Assembly: GCA_050187875.1 (NCBI GenBank)
Contig: JBFWXB010000010.1
Coordinates: forward strand, 47,580-111,579
Length of the DNA: 64,000 nt
Origin: JAFKKS01 sp050187875
GTDB lineage: Bacteria; Pseudomonadota; Alphaproteobacteria; Rhizobiales; Xanthobacteraceae
Reading direction: 5' to 3'
Numbering within the stretch: position 1 is the first letter of the stretch; every line of letters starts with the position of its first letter. The notes under the pieces are model-generated. The model saw only the letters and a program-made list of their open reading frames with translations. It was not told the DNA's origin and ran no database searches. Shown in pieces: positions 1-8,682 of the stretch. A program made the position numbers and the translations under genes.

Positions 1-695
1 AGATGCCGTTGCTCGCGGACTTCGTGCGCGACCTCGGCTTGAAGCGCATTGCCGTTCTCTTCATCAACAGCGACTGGGGTCGCACGGCGAAGGACATCTT
101 GGAGAAGGCGGTGAAAGAGCGGGGCGGAGAGGTCGTCGGCGCTGAAGGCTACCTCGCTGACGAGAAGGACTTCCGCTCGGCGATCGTGCGCGTGCGCGAC
201 TCCAATCCGGACGGCATCGCGCTGATCTCATATTATCCGGATGGCGCCCAGATCACGCGGCAGATCAAGAATGCCGGCTTGAAGCAACCGATCGTTGCCG
301 GCGGCTCGGTCTATTCGCCGAAATTCCTCGAGTTGGGTGGCGATGCCGTGAACGGCGTGCTCACCACCGTGCCTTTCTTCCCCGGTGACCCGCGGCCGGA
401 GGTGCAGAAGTTCGTCAAGTCGTTCGAGGCGAAGTTCAAGGTCGAGCCGGACGCGTATAACGGCCGCGCCTACGACACCTTCATTCTCCTCGCGGATGTG
501 ATGCGGCAGTTCGGCATGGATCGCAAAGCGATTCAGCAAGGCCTCACCAAGATCAAGGACGTGCCAAGCGTCGTCTACGGCCGGGTGACTTTCAATCCTG
601 CGACACGTCGCGTCGCCAATCCGCATGTCAGCCGCATCATGGTCAAAGACGGCAAGTGGGCGGCGTGGGACAAGAGCGGCGTCGCTACGCGATGA
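1..695 (+). CDS. ABC transporter substrate-binding protein, branched-chain amino acid type (5' end missing)
   Basis: This is the C-terminal 230 residues of a type 1 periplasmic binding protein. The frame is open at the window edge and the usual signal peptide and first lobe are absent, so the gene starts upstream. Recognisable stretches are the lobe with FINSDWGR and the GYLADEKDF/DGIALISYYPDGA region, where the family splits ligand binding between two Rossmann-like lobes, and the late YDTFILLADVM helix. LivJ/LivK-type proteins capture amino acids or other small carboxylates or amides in the periplasm and deliver them to a LivHMGF membrane complex, which is encoded immediately downstream. The ligand cannot be read from the sequence. 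The family assignment is firm. Confidence 0.88.
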   Translation, partial: MPLLADFVRDLGLKRIAVLFINSDWGRTAKDILEKAVKERGGEVVGAEGYLADEKDFRSAIVRVRDSNPDGIALISYYPDGAQITRQIKNAGLKQPIVAGGSVYSPKFLELGGDAVNGVLTTVPFFPGDPRPEVQKFVKSFEAKFKVEPDAYNGRAYDTFILLADVMRQFGMDRKAIQQGLTKIKDVPSVVYGRVTFNPATRRVANPHVSRIMVKDGKWAAWDKSGVATR

Positions 696-768
696 TTGCG
701 CCGTTGTCGCCAAATTTGAGCCAACACGGGCTCGCTTGGAACTCTGGCCTTGCAACGACCGCGGCCGA

Positions 769-884
769 ACCCCCTCTCCCCTGTGGGGCGAGGGTTGGGG
801 TGAGGGGCGAGTGACTCTCGTCAGGCTCTCTCCCCTCACCCGGATCGCTTCGCGATCCGACCTCTCCCCACAGGGGAGAGGTGA
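769..884. repeat. Palindromic intergenic repeat between the binding protein and permease genes
   Basis: Short inverted blocks of the CCCCTCTCCCC / GGGGAGAGG kind flank a central part containing CCCCTCACCCGGATCG and its partner CGATCCGACCTCTCCC. The same core recurs at 48958-49093 and 49404-49540, so this is a dispersed family rather than a local hairpin. It could fold in the transcript and separate expression of the binding protein from the permease, but that is inference. Confidence 0.8.
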
Positions 885-956
885 CGCAACTCGCGATGTT
901 TGCGCAACCATCATAGCGTGGGTTGGCCCGCGCGTTGCAGTGGCGAGCGTGACTTC

Positions 957-2789
957 GTGACCTCCTTTGGTCCCTGGTTCGACTACACGGTCAATGGGAT
1001 CGTCGTCGGCAATATTTACGCGCTGCTCGCGGTCGGGCTGGCGCTGATCTACGGCGTCTCGCACCTGATCAACTTCTCGCACGGCTCGATCTATATGGTC
1101 GGGGCCTATATCGGCTGGCTGTGCATCACGTTCCTCGGAACGCCGCTGCCGCTCACCTTGCTGATCGTCGTTGTCGGTTCTGGCCTTCTCGGCATGGCGA
1201 TCGAGCGCATTGCGCTGCGCCCGCTGCAAGGCTCGCCGCGCATCGCGCCGCTTCTCTCCACCATTGGCGTCGGCCTCGTGCTCGATCAGGTGGCGCAGCT
1301 TCTCTTCACCGCCGACCCGCGCGGCCTGCCGAGCCAGGTGCCGAACTGGCGCATCCCGATCGGCGGCGGCACGATCGGCGCGCTCGATCTCCTGATCGCC
1401 GGCATTGGCCTCGCCAGTGCCGCGCTTCTCTACGGCTTCCTGCGCTTCACCAAGCTCGGCTGGGCCGTGCGCGCAACCGCGCTCGACCGCGACGCCGCGC
1501 AGCAATGCGGCGTCGATGTCAACAAAGTGAACAGCGTCGTGTTTGCGATCGCGGCCGCGCTCGGCGGCGTGAGCGGCCTGCTCGTCGGCATGTATTACAA
1601 CAGCATCGACCCCAATATGGGGTACCAGGCCGGGCTCAAGGGGATCATCGCGCAGATGATCGGCGGCATGGGCAACGTGCCCGGCGCCATCGCTGGCAGC
1701 CTGCTTCTCGGGCTGGTCGAAAGCTATGGCATCGCCGCGTTCGGGACGAGCTATCGCAATCTCTTCGCCTTCGTCGTGATGATCCTCATCCTCGTGCTCA
1801 AGCCGAACGGCATTTTCAGCCGCGGCCGCGCGCTGCCGCCGGAGCCGCTGACGGGCACGTTCATCGCGCCGAGCAAGCCGGTGCACATTCCGCCTTGGGT
1901 CGTCCTCGCATGCGGCGCGGTGGCGCTGGCGCTGCCGCTGATCGTGAAGAACGGCTATGTCCTGCAGACGCTCGGCATCGGCTGGCTCTTCGCGGTGCTT
2001 GCGATCAGCCTGACGCTTGTTGCCGGCACGGCGGGCATGATCTCGCTTGGCCATGCCGGTCTTCTCGCGATCGGCGCCTATGCCTCGGCGCTGCTCGCGC
2101 TCGATCTGCAGATTCCCGTTGCTGCGGCCGTGATTGCCGCCGGGTTCATCACCGCGATGCTCGGCACGCTCATCATTTTCCCGGCGTTCCGCCTGCGTGG
2201 ACATTACGTCACGATCGCGACGCTCGCGGTCGGCGAGATCGTGATGCTCGTCATCCTCAACTGGGACAGCCTCACGCGCGGCCCGGTAGGGCTTACCGCA
2301 ATCCCGCCGCTGTCCTTTGCCGGCAAGCCGCTCCTAAGCGGTATGTGGGTCTACGAGGTTTCCTTCGTCGCGCTGATCTTGCTGGCGCTGATGCAGCGCC
2401 GCCTTCTCGGCACGCATCTCGGCCGCACGATGCGCGCCATCCGCGACGATGACGTCGCCGCGCGCTCCTACGGCATCACCCTCGACCGCTACAAAGGGCT
2501 CGCCTTCGCCATCGCCGGATTCTCCGCCGGCATCGCCGGCGCGCTGCTCGCGCACATCTACTCCTATGTGAACCACGAGACGTTCACCGCGCAGGTTTCG
2601 CTTCTTGCGCTGACCATGGTGATCCTCGGCGGGCTCGGCAATGTCGCCGGCGGCATCGTCGGCGCCATCATGCTCGTCAGCCTGCCGGAGCTGTTCCGGG
2701 TGCTCGCGGAGTATCGCATGCTGATCTACGGCGTCGCGCTCCTCCTTCTCATCCGCTTCCGGCCGCAAGGCCTGCTCGGGACCATGTGA
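957..2789 (+). CDS. Fused LivH-LivM branched-chain amino acid ABC permease
   Basis: One 610-residue protein contains both membrane subunits that are normally separate. Residues about 1-290 match LivH (early GLALIYGVSHLINFSHG, later GGMGNVPGAIAGS). Residues about 310-610 match LivM (AISLTLVAGTAGMISLGHAGLLAIGAY, then RAIRDDDVAARSYGI and GGLGNVAGGIVGA). I chose the GTG at 957 because the residues encoded before it come from a repeat-rich spacer and the LivH homology begins right after it. The hydrophobic segments form two sets of roughly eight to ten helices. It should form the membrane channel with LivG and LivF encoded next. Such fusions occur in alphaproteobacteria; here it makes the transporter a four-gene unit. 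Confidence 0.92.
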   Translation: MTSFGPWFDYTVNGIVVGNIYALLAVGLALIYGVSHLINFSHGSIYMVGAYIGWLCITFLGTPLPLTLLIVVVGSGLLGMAIERIALRPLQGSPRIAPLLSTIGVGLVLDQVAQLLFTADPRGLPSQVPNWRIPIGGGTIGALDLLIAGIGLASAALLYGFLRFTKLGWAVRATALDRDAAQQCGVDVNKVNSVVFAIAAALGGVSGLLVGMYYNSIDPNMGYQAGLKGIIAQMIGGMGNVPGAIAGSLLLGLVESYGIAAFGTSYRNLFAFVVMILILVLKPNGIFSRGRALPPEPLTGTFIAPSKPVHIPPWVVLACGAVALALPLIVKNGYVLQTLGIGWLFAVLAISLTLVAGTAGMISLGHAGLLAIGAYASALLALDLQIPVAAAVIAAGFITAMLGTLIIFPAFRLRGHYVTIATLAVGEIVMLVILNWDSLTRGPVGLTAIPPLSFAGKPLLSGMWVYEVSFVALILLALMQRRLLGTHLGRTMRAIRDDDVAARSYGITLDRYKGLAFAIAGFSAGIAGALLAHIYSYVNHETFTAQVSLLALTMVILGGLGNVAGGIVGAIMLVSLPELFRVLAEYRMLIYGVALLLLIRFRPQGLLGTM

Positions 2790-2792
2790 ACC

Positions 2793-3635
2793 ATGACGCC
2801 CGCGCTTGAGATCGAAGGCCTGACGCGTCGCTTCGGCGGCGTCACCGCCGTCAATGATTTTTCGCTCGCGGTGGGGCAGGGCGAGCTTGTAAGCGTCATC
2901 GGGCCGAACGGCGCCGGCAAGACGACCGTGTTCAACCTCGTCACTGGCCTCGACACGCCGGACGCGGGCCGCATTCGCGTGTCCGGTGAGGACATCACCG
3001 GCTTGCCGGCGGAAGCGCTCGCGCCGCGTGGTCTCGCGCGGACGTTCCAGCATGGCCGCGTCTTCGGCAATCTTTCCGTGCTCGACAACGTTCTTGTCGG
3101 CGCGCATACGCGCCTGCATGCGGTGCGTCCGGCGTGGCCGTTGATCGGACCAATCGCGGAGACCGCGCTGGCGCTGGTGCGGCCAGGCGCGGTCAAGCGC
3201 GAGGAGGAGGCGTTGCGCGCGCAAGCCAAAGAAATCCTCGCGCTGTTCGGCGAGCGCCTGCTGCCACGCATCGACAACCCGGCCTTCAGTCTCTCTTACG
3301 CGAACCGGCGCCGCCTTGAGATCGCGCGGGCGCTCGCGCTGAAGCCGCGCCTGCTGTTCCTCGATGAGCCGACCGCCGGCATGAACCCGACCGAGACGGC
3401 GGAAATGCTAGAGATCATTCGCGGCCTGAAAGGGGAGGCGCCGACGATCCTGCTGATCGAGCACAAGCTCGACCTCGTGATGCAGCTTTCCGATCGCGTG
3501 ATCGTTATGGACGACGGCAAGAAGATCGCCGAGGGCTTGCCTGCGGACGTGGCCTCCGATCCCCGCGTGATCGAGGCCTATCTCGGCCACGGACAAGTCG
3601 GCGGCGCGCGGGCGTCGACGGAGGCTGTCAGATGA
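2793..3635 (+). CDS. livG: Branched-chain amino acid ABC transporter ATP-binding protein LivG
   Basis: A 280-residue ATPase that powers the fused permease just upstream (3-base gap). The Walker A motif is GPNGAGKT at residues 37-44 and Walker B is LLFLDEP at 187-193. The H-loop lies in LLIEHKLDLVM and the protein ends with the LivG-type tail AYLGHG. The C-loop reads LSYANRRR at 167-174, where the family usually has a Gly in place of the Ala after Tyr and Gln before the Arg pair. That deviation sits in the ATP-contacting signature and is unusual, although the rest looks intact. Cytoplasmic face of the inner membrane. Confidence 0.93.
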   Translation: MTPALEIEGLTRRFGGVTAVNDFSLAVGQGELVSVIGPNGAGKTTVFNLVTGLDTPDAGRIRVSGEDITGLPAEALAPRGLARTFQHGRVFGNLSVLDNVLVGAHTRLHAVRPAWPLIGPIAETALALVRPGAVKREEEALRAQAKEILALFGERLLPRIDNPAFSLSYANRRRLEIARALALKPRLLFLDEPTAGMNPTETAEMLEIIRGLKGEAPTILLIEHKLDLVMQLSDRVIVMDDGKKIAEGLPADVASDPRVIEAYLGHGQVGGARASTEAVR

Positions 3636-3652
3636 GTGACGTGACGCAAGCG

Positions 3653-3774
3653 CCTCTTCTTTCACCTCCCCCTGAAAGGGGGAGGTCGACCGCGCGGCGG
3701 TCGGGTGGGGGTCTTCTTATGCGACCCCCACCCCGACCCTCCCCCTGTCAGGGGGAGGGAGTAGAGAGAAGAGG
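3653..3774. repeat. Long inverted repeat between livG and livF
   Basis: Outer arms CCTCTTCT (3653-3660) and AGAAGAGG (3767-3774) enclose nested G-run/C-run pairs, with GGTGGGGGTC opposite GACCCCCACC around a short centre near 3714-3722. Nearly the whole livG-livF gap can fold into one hairpin. It splits an otherwise tightly spaced operon and is probably a dispersed element of the type also seen at 44554-44690. Confidence 0.82.
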
Positions 3775-3780
3775 CCGCGC

Positions 3781-4530
3781 GTGAACCAAGAATTGCAAGC
3801 TGCGCCGGTTGCCGACACCATCCTCGCGCTCGATTGTGTCAACACCTTCTACGGCCCGATCCAGGTGCAGTTCGATCTTTCGATCGCGATCGGGCGCGGG
3901 CAGATCGTGTGCTTGCTCGGCGGCAATGCCAGCGGCAAGTCGACGACGATGAAGGTGATCCTGGGGCTCGTGACGCCGCGCTCCGGCGCCGTGATCCTCG
4001 ATGGCGCGCCGATCACGGGGCTGCCGACGCCGCAGATCATCCGGCGCGGGCTCGGCTCCGTGCCCGAGGCGCGGCGGCTCTTCGGTGGCATGACCGTGCG
4101 CGAGAACGTGCTGATGGGCGCCTTCACGCGCAACGACAAGGCGGCGATCGCCGAAGACTATGAGCGCATGATGACGCTCTTCCCACGCTTGAAGGAGCGC
4201 AGCCTGCAGCAGGCCGGCACGCTGTCCGGCGGCGAGCAGCAGATGGTCGCGATGGCGCGCGCGCTGATGGGCCGGCCGCGCGTCATCTGCATGGACGAGC
4301 CGACGATGGGGCTCTCGCCTCTGCACGTCGAGCGCGTGCTCGAGCTCATCAAGACCGTCAACGCGCAGGGCGTCACCATCTTCATGGTCGAGCAGAACGC
4401 GCATCTGGCGCTGCAGATCGCCGATTACGGCTATGTGCTGCAGACAGGGCGGATCGTGCTCTCCGGCCCGGCGCGCGAGCTTTTGAGCGATCCGAGAATT
4501 CGCGACGCCTATCTTGGCGGCGGCCAATAG
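3781..4530 (+). CDS. livF: Branched-chain amino acid ABC transporter ATP-binding protein LivF
   Basis: A 249-residue second ATPase of the Liv-type importer. Walker A is GGNASGKS at residues 47-54; family members usually have GPNGAGKS, but the essential Gly, Lys and Ser are kept. The signature LSGGEQQ is at 148-154, Walker B VICMDEP at 168-174, and the late VEQNAHLAL carries the switch region typical of LivF. It starts at a GTG directly after the inverted repeat that separates it from livG. It pairs with LivG under the fused permease. The function as ATPase is certain; the transported substrate is unknown. Confidence 0.93.
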   Translation: MNQELQAAPVADTILALDCVNTFYGPIQVQFDLSIAIGRGQIVCLLGGNASGKSTTMKVILGLVTPRSGAVILDGAPITGLPTPQIIRRGLGSVPEARRLFGGMTVRENVLMGAFTRNDKAAIAEDYERMMTLFPRLKERSLQQAGTLSGGEQQMVAMARALMGRPRVICMDEPTMGLSPLHVERVLELIKTVNAQGVTIFMVEQNAHLALQIADYGYVLQTGRIVLSGPARELLSDPRIRDAYLGGGQ

Positions 4531-4545
4531 GCGTAAAAGCAGATC

Positions 4546-6051
4546 ATGAATCGCCCCGAACCCGGCCCGTCCGTCGACGCAGGACCGCGCTCTCTGCCGG
4601 AACTCGAGGCGCGCTTGCGCCGCGATTTCGAGCTGCTGATCGTGCCGCCGGGGAAGGCCTGGATCGCGCCGCGCGTTCACTCCGCGTGGGGGCCGCTCCT
4701 CGACGTTGCGATTGTTGGCGCCGGCATGGCGGGGCTCTCGGCCGCGCTGGCGCTGAAACGCCTCGGCGTGCGCAACATCCGCATCTTCGATCGCTCGCCG
4801 GCCGGCTTTGAAGGTCCGTGGGCGACCTACGCGCGCATGGAGACGCTGCGTTCGCCGCCGGAGCTTGCGGGCCCCTCGCTCGGCTTTGCCAACCTGACCT
4901 TTCGTGCCTGGTTCGAGGCGCAGTTCGGCCATGCGGCGTGGACGCAGGTCTACCGCATCCCGCGCCTGCAGTGGATGGACTACCTGCGCTGGTATCGGCG
5001 CATGATCGACGTTCCGATCGAGAACGACACCGAGCTCGTCGACCTCGAAGGGGACGCCACCGCCATTCACCTCACGCTGCGCAACGCATCCGGCACACGC
5101 AAGATCGGCGCACGCCGCGTCGTCCTCGCGAACGGGCGCGACGCGCTCGGCGGCCCGTATATTCCGCCGCTATTTCGTAGCCTTGACCGCCGCTATTGCG
5201 CGCACACAAGCGACGACATCGATTTTGCCGCGCTGCGCGGGAAGGTCGTCGGCGTCATCGGCGCGGGCGCGTCCGGCGTCGACAACGCCGCCGAGGCGCT
5301 GGAAGCGGGGGCCGCACGTGTTGCGATGATGGCGCGTCGCGCCGATGTGCCGCGCGTCAACAAAGGCATGGGCATCGGCAGTCCCGGCATGTGGCTCGGC
5401 TTTCATCGCCTCAGCCTCGCGGAGCGCGTGGCGATCGTTCAGTACATTGACGAAGCCGGCATCCCGCCGCCGCACGGCTCGATGCTGCGCTGCTCGCGGC
5501 ATCCGAACTTCACCATCATCAGCCGCTGCGACCCGCAATGCGTGACGGTAAAGGACGGCCGCATTCTGCTCGACACGACGCGCGGGCGCTTCGCCTTCGA
5601 TTTCCTGATCACTGCAACAGGGTTCACGATCGATTGGCCGCGGCGCAGCGAACTGGCGAGGCTTGCGCCGCATATCCTTTTGTGGGGCGACCGTTTCAAG
5701 CCCGAAGGTGGCGGCCCGTTCATGCAGGCGGACCATCCTTTCCTCGGCCCCGACTTCGAATTCCTCGAGCGCGCGCCCGGAACGGCGCCATGGGTCGAGC
5801 GGGTGTATTGCTTCACCTTCCCCGCCTATCTCAGCCACGGGCCGATCACCGGCGACGTGCCGGGCATCAGCGCTGGATCGGAGCGGATCGCGGAAGGCGT
5901 CACCGGCGCGCTGTTTGCGGAAGAGTTCGAGAACACATTCCGCCGATTGCAGACGTGGAACAATCCTGAGCTCGACGGCAACGAATATGTTCTGGACCAG
6001 AATGTGGAGGCGTTCCGTGCGCAATCCCAACCAGCCGAGGCGAAGCCATGA
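4546..6051 (+). CDS. Flavin-containing NAD(P)H-dependent monooxygenase
   Basis: A 501-residue two-dinucleotide-domain flavoprotein. An FAD-binding GAGMAG motif lies at residues 58-63 after a hydrophobic strand, and a second Rossmann motif GAGASG at 239-244 is placed where group B monooxygenases bind NADPH. A 50-residue N-terminal extension precedes the first motif. Relatives oxygenate soft nucleophiles (N or S) or perform Baeyer-Villiger reactions in the cytoplasm. The gene starts 16 bases after livF, and its stop overlaps the next start by 4 bases. It therefore probably acts on whatever the Liv-type transporter imports. No substrate can be assigned. Confidence 0.85.
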   Translation: MNRPEPGPSVDAGPRSLPELEARLRRDFELLIVPPGKAWIAPRVHSAWGPLLDVAIVGAGMAGLSAALALKRLGVRNIRIFDRSPAGFEGPWATYARMETLRSPPELAGPSLGFANLTFRAWFEAQFGHAAWTQVYRIPRLQWMDYLRWYRRMIDVPIENDTELVDLEGDATAIHLTLRNASGTRKIGARRVVLANGRDALGGPYIPPLFRSLDRRYCAHTSDDIDFAALRGKVVGVIGAGASGVDNAAEALEAGAARVAMMARRADVPRVNKGMGIGSPGMWLGFHRLSLAERVAIVQYIDEAGIPPPHGSMLRCSRHPNFTIISRCDPQCVTVKDGRILLDTTRGRFAFDFLITATGFTIDWPRRSELARLAPHILLWGDRFKPEGGGPFMQADHPFLGPDFEFLERAPGTAPWVERVYCFTFPAYLSHGPITGDVPGISAGSERIAEGVTGALFAEEFENTFRRLQTWNNPELDGNEYVLDQNVEAFRAQSQPAEAKP

Positions 6052-6551
6052 CTGAAAGCGCGGGCAGCGACCTCATCGACGACCTGGCCAGCCTCTCCCC
6101 CGACTCCCCGCTTGCGGCGCTGCGGCGCGAGCGGCCCGATATCGTCACGCATACACAAGGTAGCGACGATGCGATCTTCTGCCCGAAAGACGATGCCGGT
6201 CTGACTAGCGCCGAGCGCGCGGCGGCGGCGCTGCGCATTGCATACGATCTGCGCGATGAAATCCTCATCGCGCATTACCGCGAGCGGCTTCAGGTGCTCG
6301 ATCCGAGCGAAGCTCTGGCGGAGAGTGTCGCCGATAGCGCCGAGCCGAAAGACAAGCGCTGGGCGACGATCCTCGCGCATGTCGATCGCGTCACCCGCGA
6401 CCCGGAGAGCGCGCAGCCATCCGACCTTCAGGCGCTCGGCAGCGCCGGGCTGTCGCCGCATGCGATCGTCTCGCTCTCGCAACTCATCGCCTATGTCAAT
6501 TTCCAGTCCCGCGTGCTCGCAGGCCTGCGCATGCTGCGGGAGGCCAAATGA
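6048..6551 (+). CDS. CMD-domain protein (Avi_7170-like), partner of the downstream AhpD-type protein
   Basis: A 167-residue, mostly helical protein that overlaps both neighbours by ATGA. The order FMO-CMD-AhpD in one unit, and stretches such as LTSAERAAAALRIAYDLRDE, fit the carboxymuconolactone-decarboxylase-domain family first named from Agrobacterium vitis Avi_7170. It has no CxxC pair, so by itself it is unlikely to be a thiol peroxidase. It may form a mixed oligomer with, or assist, the CxxC protein encoded next. The family assignment is from memory of its pairing and is moderately secure; the biochemical role is not known. Confidence 0.72.
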   Translation: MTESAGSDLIDDLASLSPDSPLAALRRERPDIVTHTQGSDDAIFCPKDDAGLTSAERAAAALRIAYDLRDEILIAHYRERLQVLDPSEALAESVADSAEPKDKRWATILAHVDRVTRDPESAQPSDLQALGSAGLSPHAIVSLSQLIAYVNFQSRVLAGLRMLREAK

Positions 6552-7150
6552 GCAAGCCGATGCGCGATTTCACCAAAGGCGAGCTCGAATGGAGCCCGTG
6601 GATCGAGCCCGTCGACCTCGACAAGGCGACGGCGGAGCAGCGCGACGCCCTCAAGATCACGCCGTCAAGCCGCGCGGTCGGGGCCTATTCACTCGTGCTC
6701 GCGCATGACCCGGAGGCGCTGGCGGAGCGCTCGCCGCTCTACAATGCGATCATGTTCGCGCCGAAAGGGCTGCCACGCGCCGACCGCGAGCTCGGCGCAG
6801 TCGTCGCGTCACGCATCAATGGCTGCGCCTACTGCGCGTCCGTGCATGCCAAGCGCTTCGTCGATCTCTCCAAGGAGGCTGACGTGATGACGCGGCTCCA
6901 CGCCCACGGCGTCGAAGCGAAATTCGACCCGCGCCGCCGCGCGATCGTCGATTATGCCGCAAAGCTCACGCGCGACCCGGCTTCGATCGGTCCGGCCGAC
7001 CTTGCGCCGCTGCGCGCACAAGGGCTCACCGACCTCGAAGTGCTCGATCTCACGCACGCGGTGGCGATGTTCGGCTGGGCCAACCGGCTGATGCAGAGCC
7101 TCGGCGCGCCGCTGCCGGAAGGCAGCGAGACGGGCTCGGGCGCGCTTTAG
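6548..7150 (+). CDS. Alkylhydroperoxidase AhpD-type protein (Avi_7169-like)
   Basis: A 200-residue protein with the AhpD/CMD active-site pattern C93-A-Y-C96-x3-H100 inside RINGCAYCASVH. In AhpD the two cysteines form the redox-active disulfide that reduces peroxides or a peroxiredoxin partner. The start overlaps the preceding CMD gene by 4 bases, so translation is probably coupled. With the flavin monooxygenase upstream it makes a redox trio behind an importer. A role in protecting against peroxide released by the flavoenzyme, or in a decarboxylation step, is plausible but inferred. Confidence 0.84.
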   Translation: MSKPMRDFTKGELEWSPWIEPVDLDKATAEQRDALKITPSSRAVGAYSLVLAHDPEALAERSPLYNAIMFAPKGLPRADRELGAVVASRINGCAYCASVHAKRFVDLSKEADVMTRLHAHGVEAKFDPRRRAIVDYAAKLTRDPASIGPADLAPLRAQGLTDLEVLDLTHAVAMFGWANRLMQSLGAPLPEGSETGSGAL

Positions 7151-7369
7151 CGGCGGTCGAAATCAGCGCTGCCTATAACCTATAGCGTGAGGCCATCGCG
7201 CTGTTGCAGCGCACTCAATTCGCTCGTTGCGCGAGCGCTCACGCATGGCATGTGGACGGATTGCCGCAGGCCAAAGGCGGGGTTGTATCCAATAGACGAA
7301 ACGTGTGAAATGCGCCCTGGGCGAGAGGCGTGGCCTTGCGCGCCGCAATGAAATTGGGGAGGAAAAAGA

Positions 7370-8671
7370 ATGATCCGCAGACATATGAGGACTGCGGCTC
7401 GGCTTGCTGTCGCAAGTCTTGCGGGCCTCGTTATGGCCTCAGGCGCCGCCTTGGCGCAGCAGGTCGAGCTCAAGGTCGGGTACATGAAGAACCCGATCCA
7501 GGACGCGTCGCTCGATATGATGGACAAGTGGGCCAAGGCTCACAACGTCAAGCTCACGCGCGTGCCGATGGCCTACAGCGTGTTCATGGAGAAGGTCACG
7601 GCGACGCTGACCTCCGGCAACGATCAGTTCGACATCATCTGGCACAACGACGACTGGGGCCAGCTCTGGGAGAAGTGGGTCGAGCCGACCGACGACGTGA
7701 AGGGCATGGAAAATGTCGACAAGTGGCCGCTCGACGCGTTTTGGAATAGCGAGAAGAAGATGACCGTGGTGCCGATGGCGCATACGGTCGGCACCTTCTT
7801 CTATCGCAAGGACCTCATGAGCGAGGCGGAGGTGCCGAAGACCTTCGATCAGCTCGTCGCGGTCAGCCAGAAGCTGCAGAAAGAAGGCAAGGTGAAGTGG
7901 GGCTTCGCCGGCCCGATGGCGATGAACAACACATGGTTCACCTTCTGGTGGACGATGTGGTCGAATAAGTGCGACATCCTCAAGCCGCTGTTCGAACGCG
8001 ATAATGCGAAGCTTGCGGCTGCGAAGTTCGAACCGGCAGTGACGGAGCCGTGCCACCAGGAGATCGTCGAATATTGGTGGGATGCGATCCACAAGAACAA
8101 GATGAGCCCGCCCGGCACGCCCGCTTATACGCGCAACGAATCGAACGCGATCTTCATGGCGGGAGACGCCGCCTTCACGCTCATCGATTCGATCCACTAC
8201 GGCGAGTTCAATGATCCCAAGCGATCGAAGATCGCCGGCAAAGTGGGCATGGCGCCGTTCCCGGTCGGGCCGCGCGGCGACAAGCCGACGTCCTGGAATG
8301 AAATCTGGGGCTGGGGCATCCCGAAAGGTTCGCCGCCCGAGCACAAGAAGCTCGCCAAGGAGATGCTTGGCGCGATGCTGAGCGACGAGCAGGGGCAGAT
8401 CGAAATGTGGAAGAAGACCGGTGGGCCGCCCCCGAACATCAAGCTGTGGCCGAAGCTCGCGCAGCAGGATCCGGTCTTCGCCGAGCTCAAGCACGCGGTC
8501 TTCGACCAGAAGCCGCTGACGCACTCGGCTTATTACTTCGCGACCTGGCCGGCCGTGCATAAGGCCTATTCCGACATGGCGATCGAGGCCATCTCGGGCA
8601 AGCGCGAGGATATTCCGAAAGTGCTTGCGGCTCACAAGGACAAGATCCAGCAAGCGGCGATGGGCAAGTAA
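7370..8671 (+). CDS. ABC transporter substrate-binding protein, sugar type (family 1)
   Basis: A 433-residue periplasmic binding protein. Residues 1-29 form a signal peptide (Arg-rich start, hydrophobic core, AALA cleavage before QQ). The mature protein begins VELKVGYM and contains the DIIWHNDDW region and the later GWGIPKGSPPEHKKLA segment, as in extracellular solute-binding proteins of CUT1 importers. The start is supported by the purine-rich GGGGAGGAAAAAG just upstream. Two permeases and a MalK-type ATPase follow. The ligand is probably a carbohydrate or polyol but cannot be read from the sequence. Confidence 0.9.
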   Translation: MIRRHMRTAARLAVASLAGLVMASGAALAQQVELKVGYMKNPIQDASLDMMDKWAKAHNVKLTRVPMAYSVFMEKVTATLTSGNDQFDIIWHNDDWGQLWEKWVEPTDDVKGMENVDKWPLDAFWNSEKKMTVVPMAHTVGTFFYRKDLMSEAEVPKTFDQLVAVSQKLQKEGKVKWGFAGPMAMNNTWFTFWWTMWSNKCDILKPLFERDNAKLAAAKFEPAVTEPCHQEIVEYWWDAIHKNKMSPPGTPAYTRNESNAIFMAGDAAFTLIDSIHYGEFNDPKRSKIAGKVGMAPFPVGPRGDKPTSWNEIWGWGIPKGSPPEHKKLAKEMLGAMLSDEQGQIEMWKKTGGPPPNIKLWPKLAQQDPVFAELKHAVFDQKPLTHSAYYFATWPAVHKAYSDMAIEAISGKREDIPKVLAAHKDKIQQAAMGK

Positions 8672-8682
8672 GGCTCATCGTC

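Noticed and set aside
769..884. CRISPR-like array because of repeated short blocks
   Set aside because: The blocks are inverted, unequal and not separated by spacers of constant length; no cas gene is present anywhere in the window.
228..2204. A minus-strand open frame of 658 codons opposite the binding protein and permease
   Set aside because: Low-complexity Arg/Ala/Asp composition with no homology; the plus-strand Liv genes explain the region.
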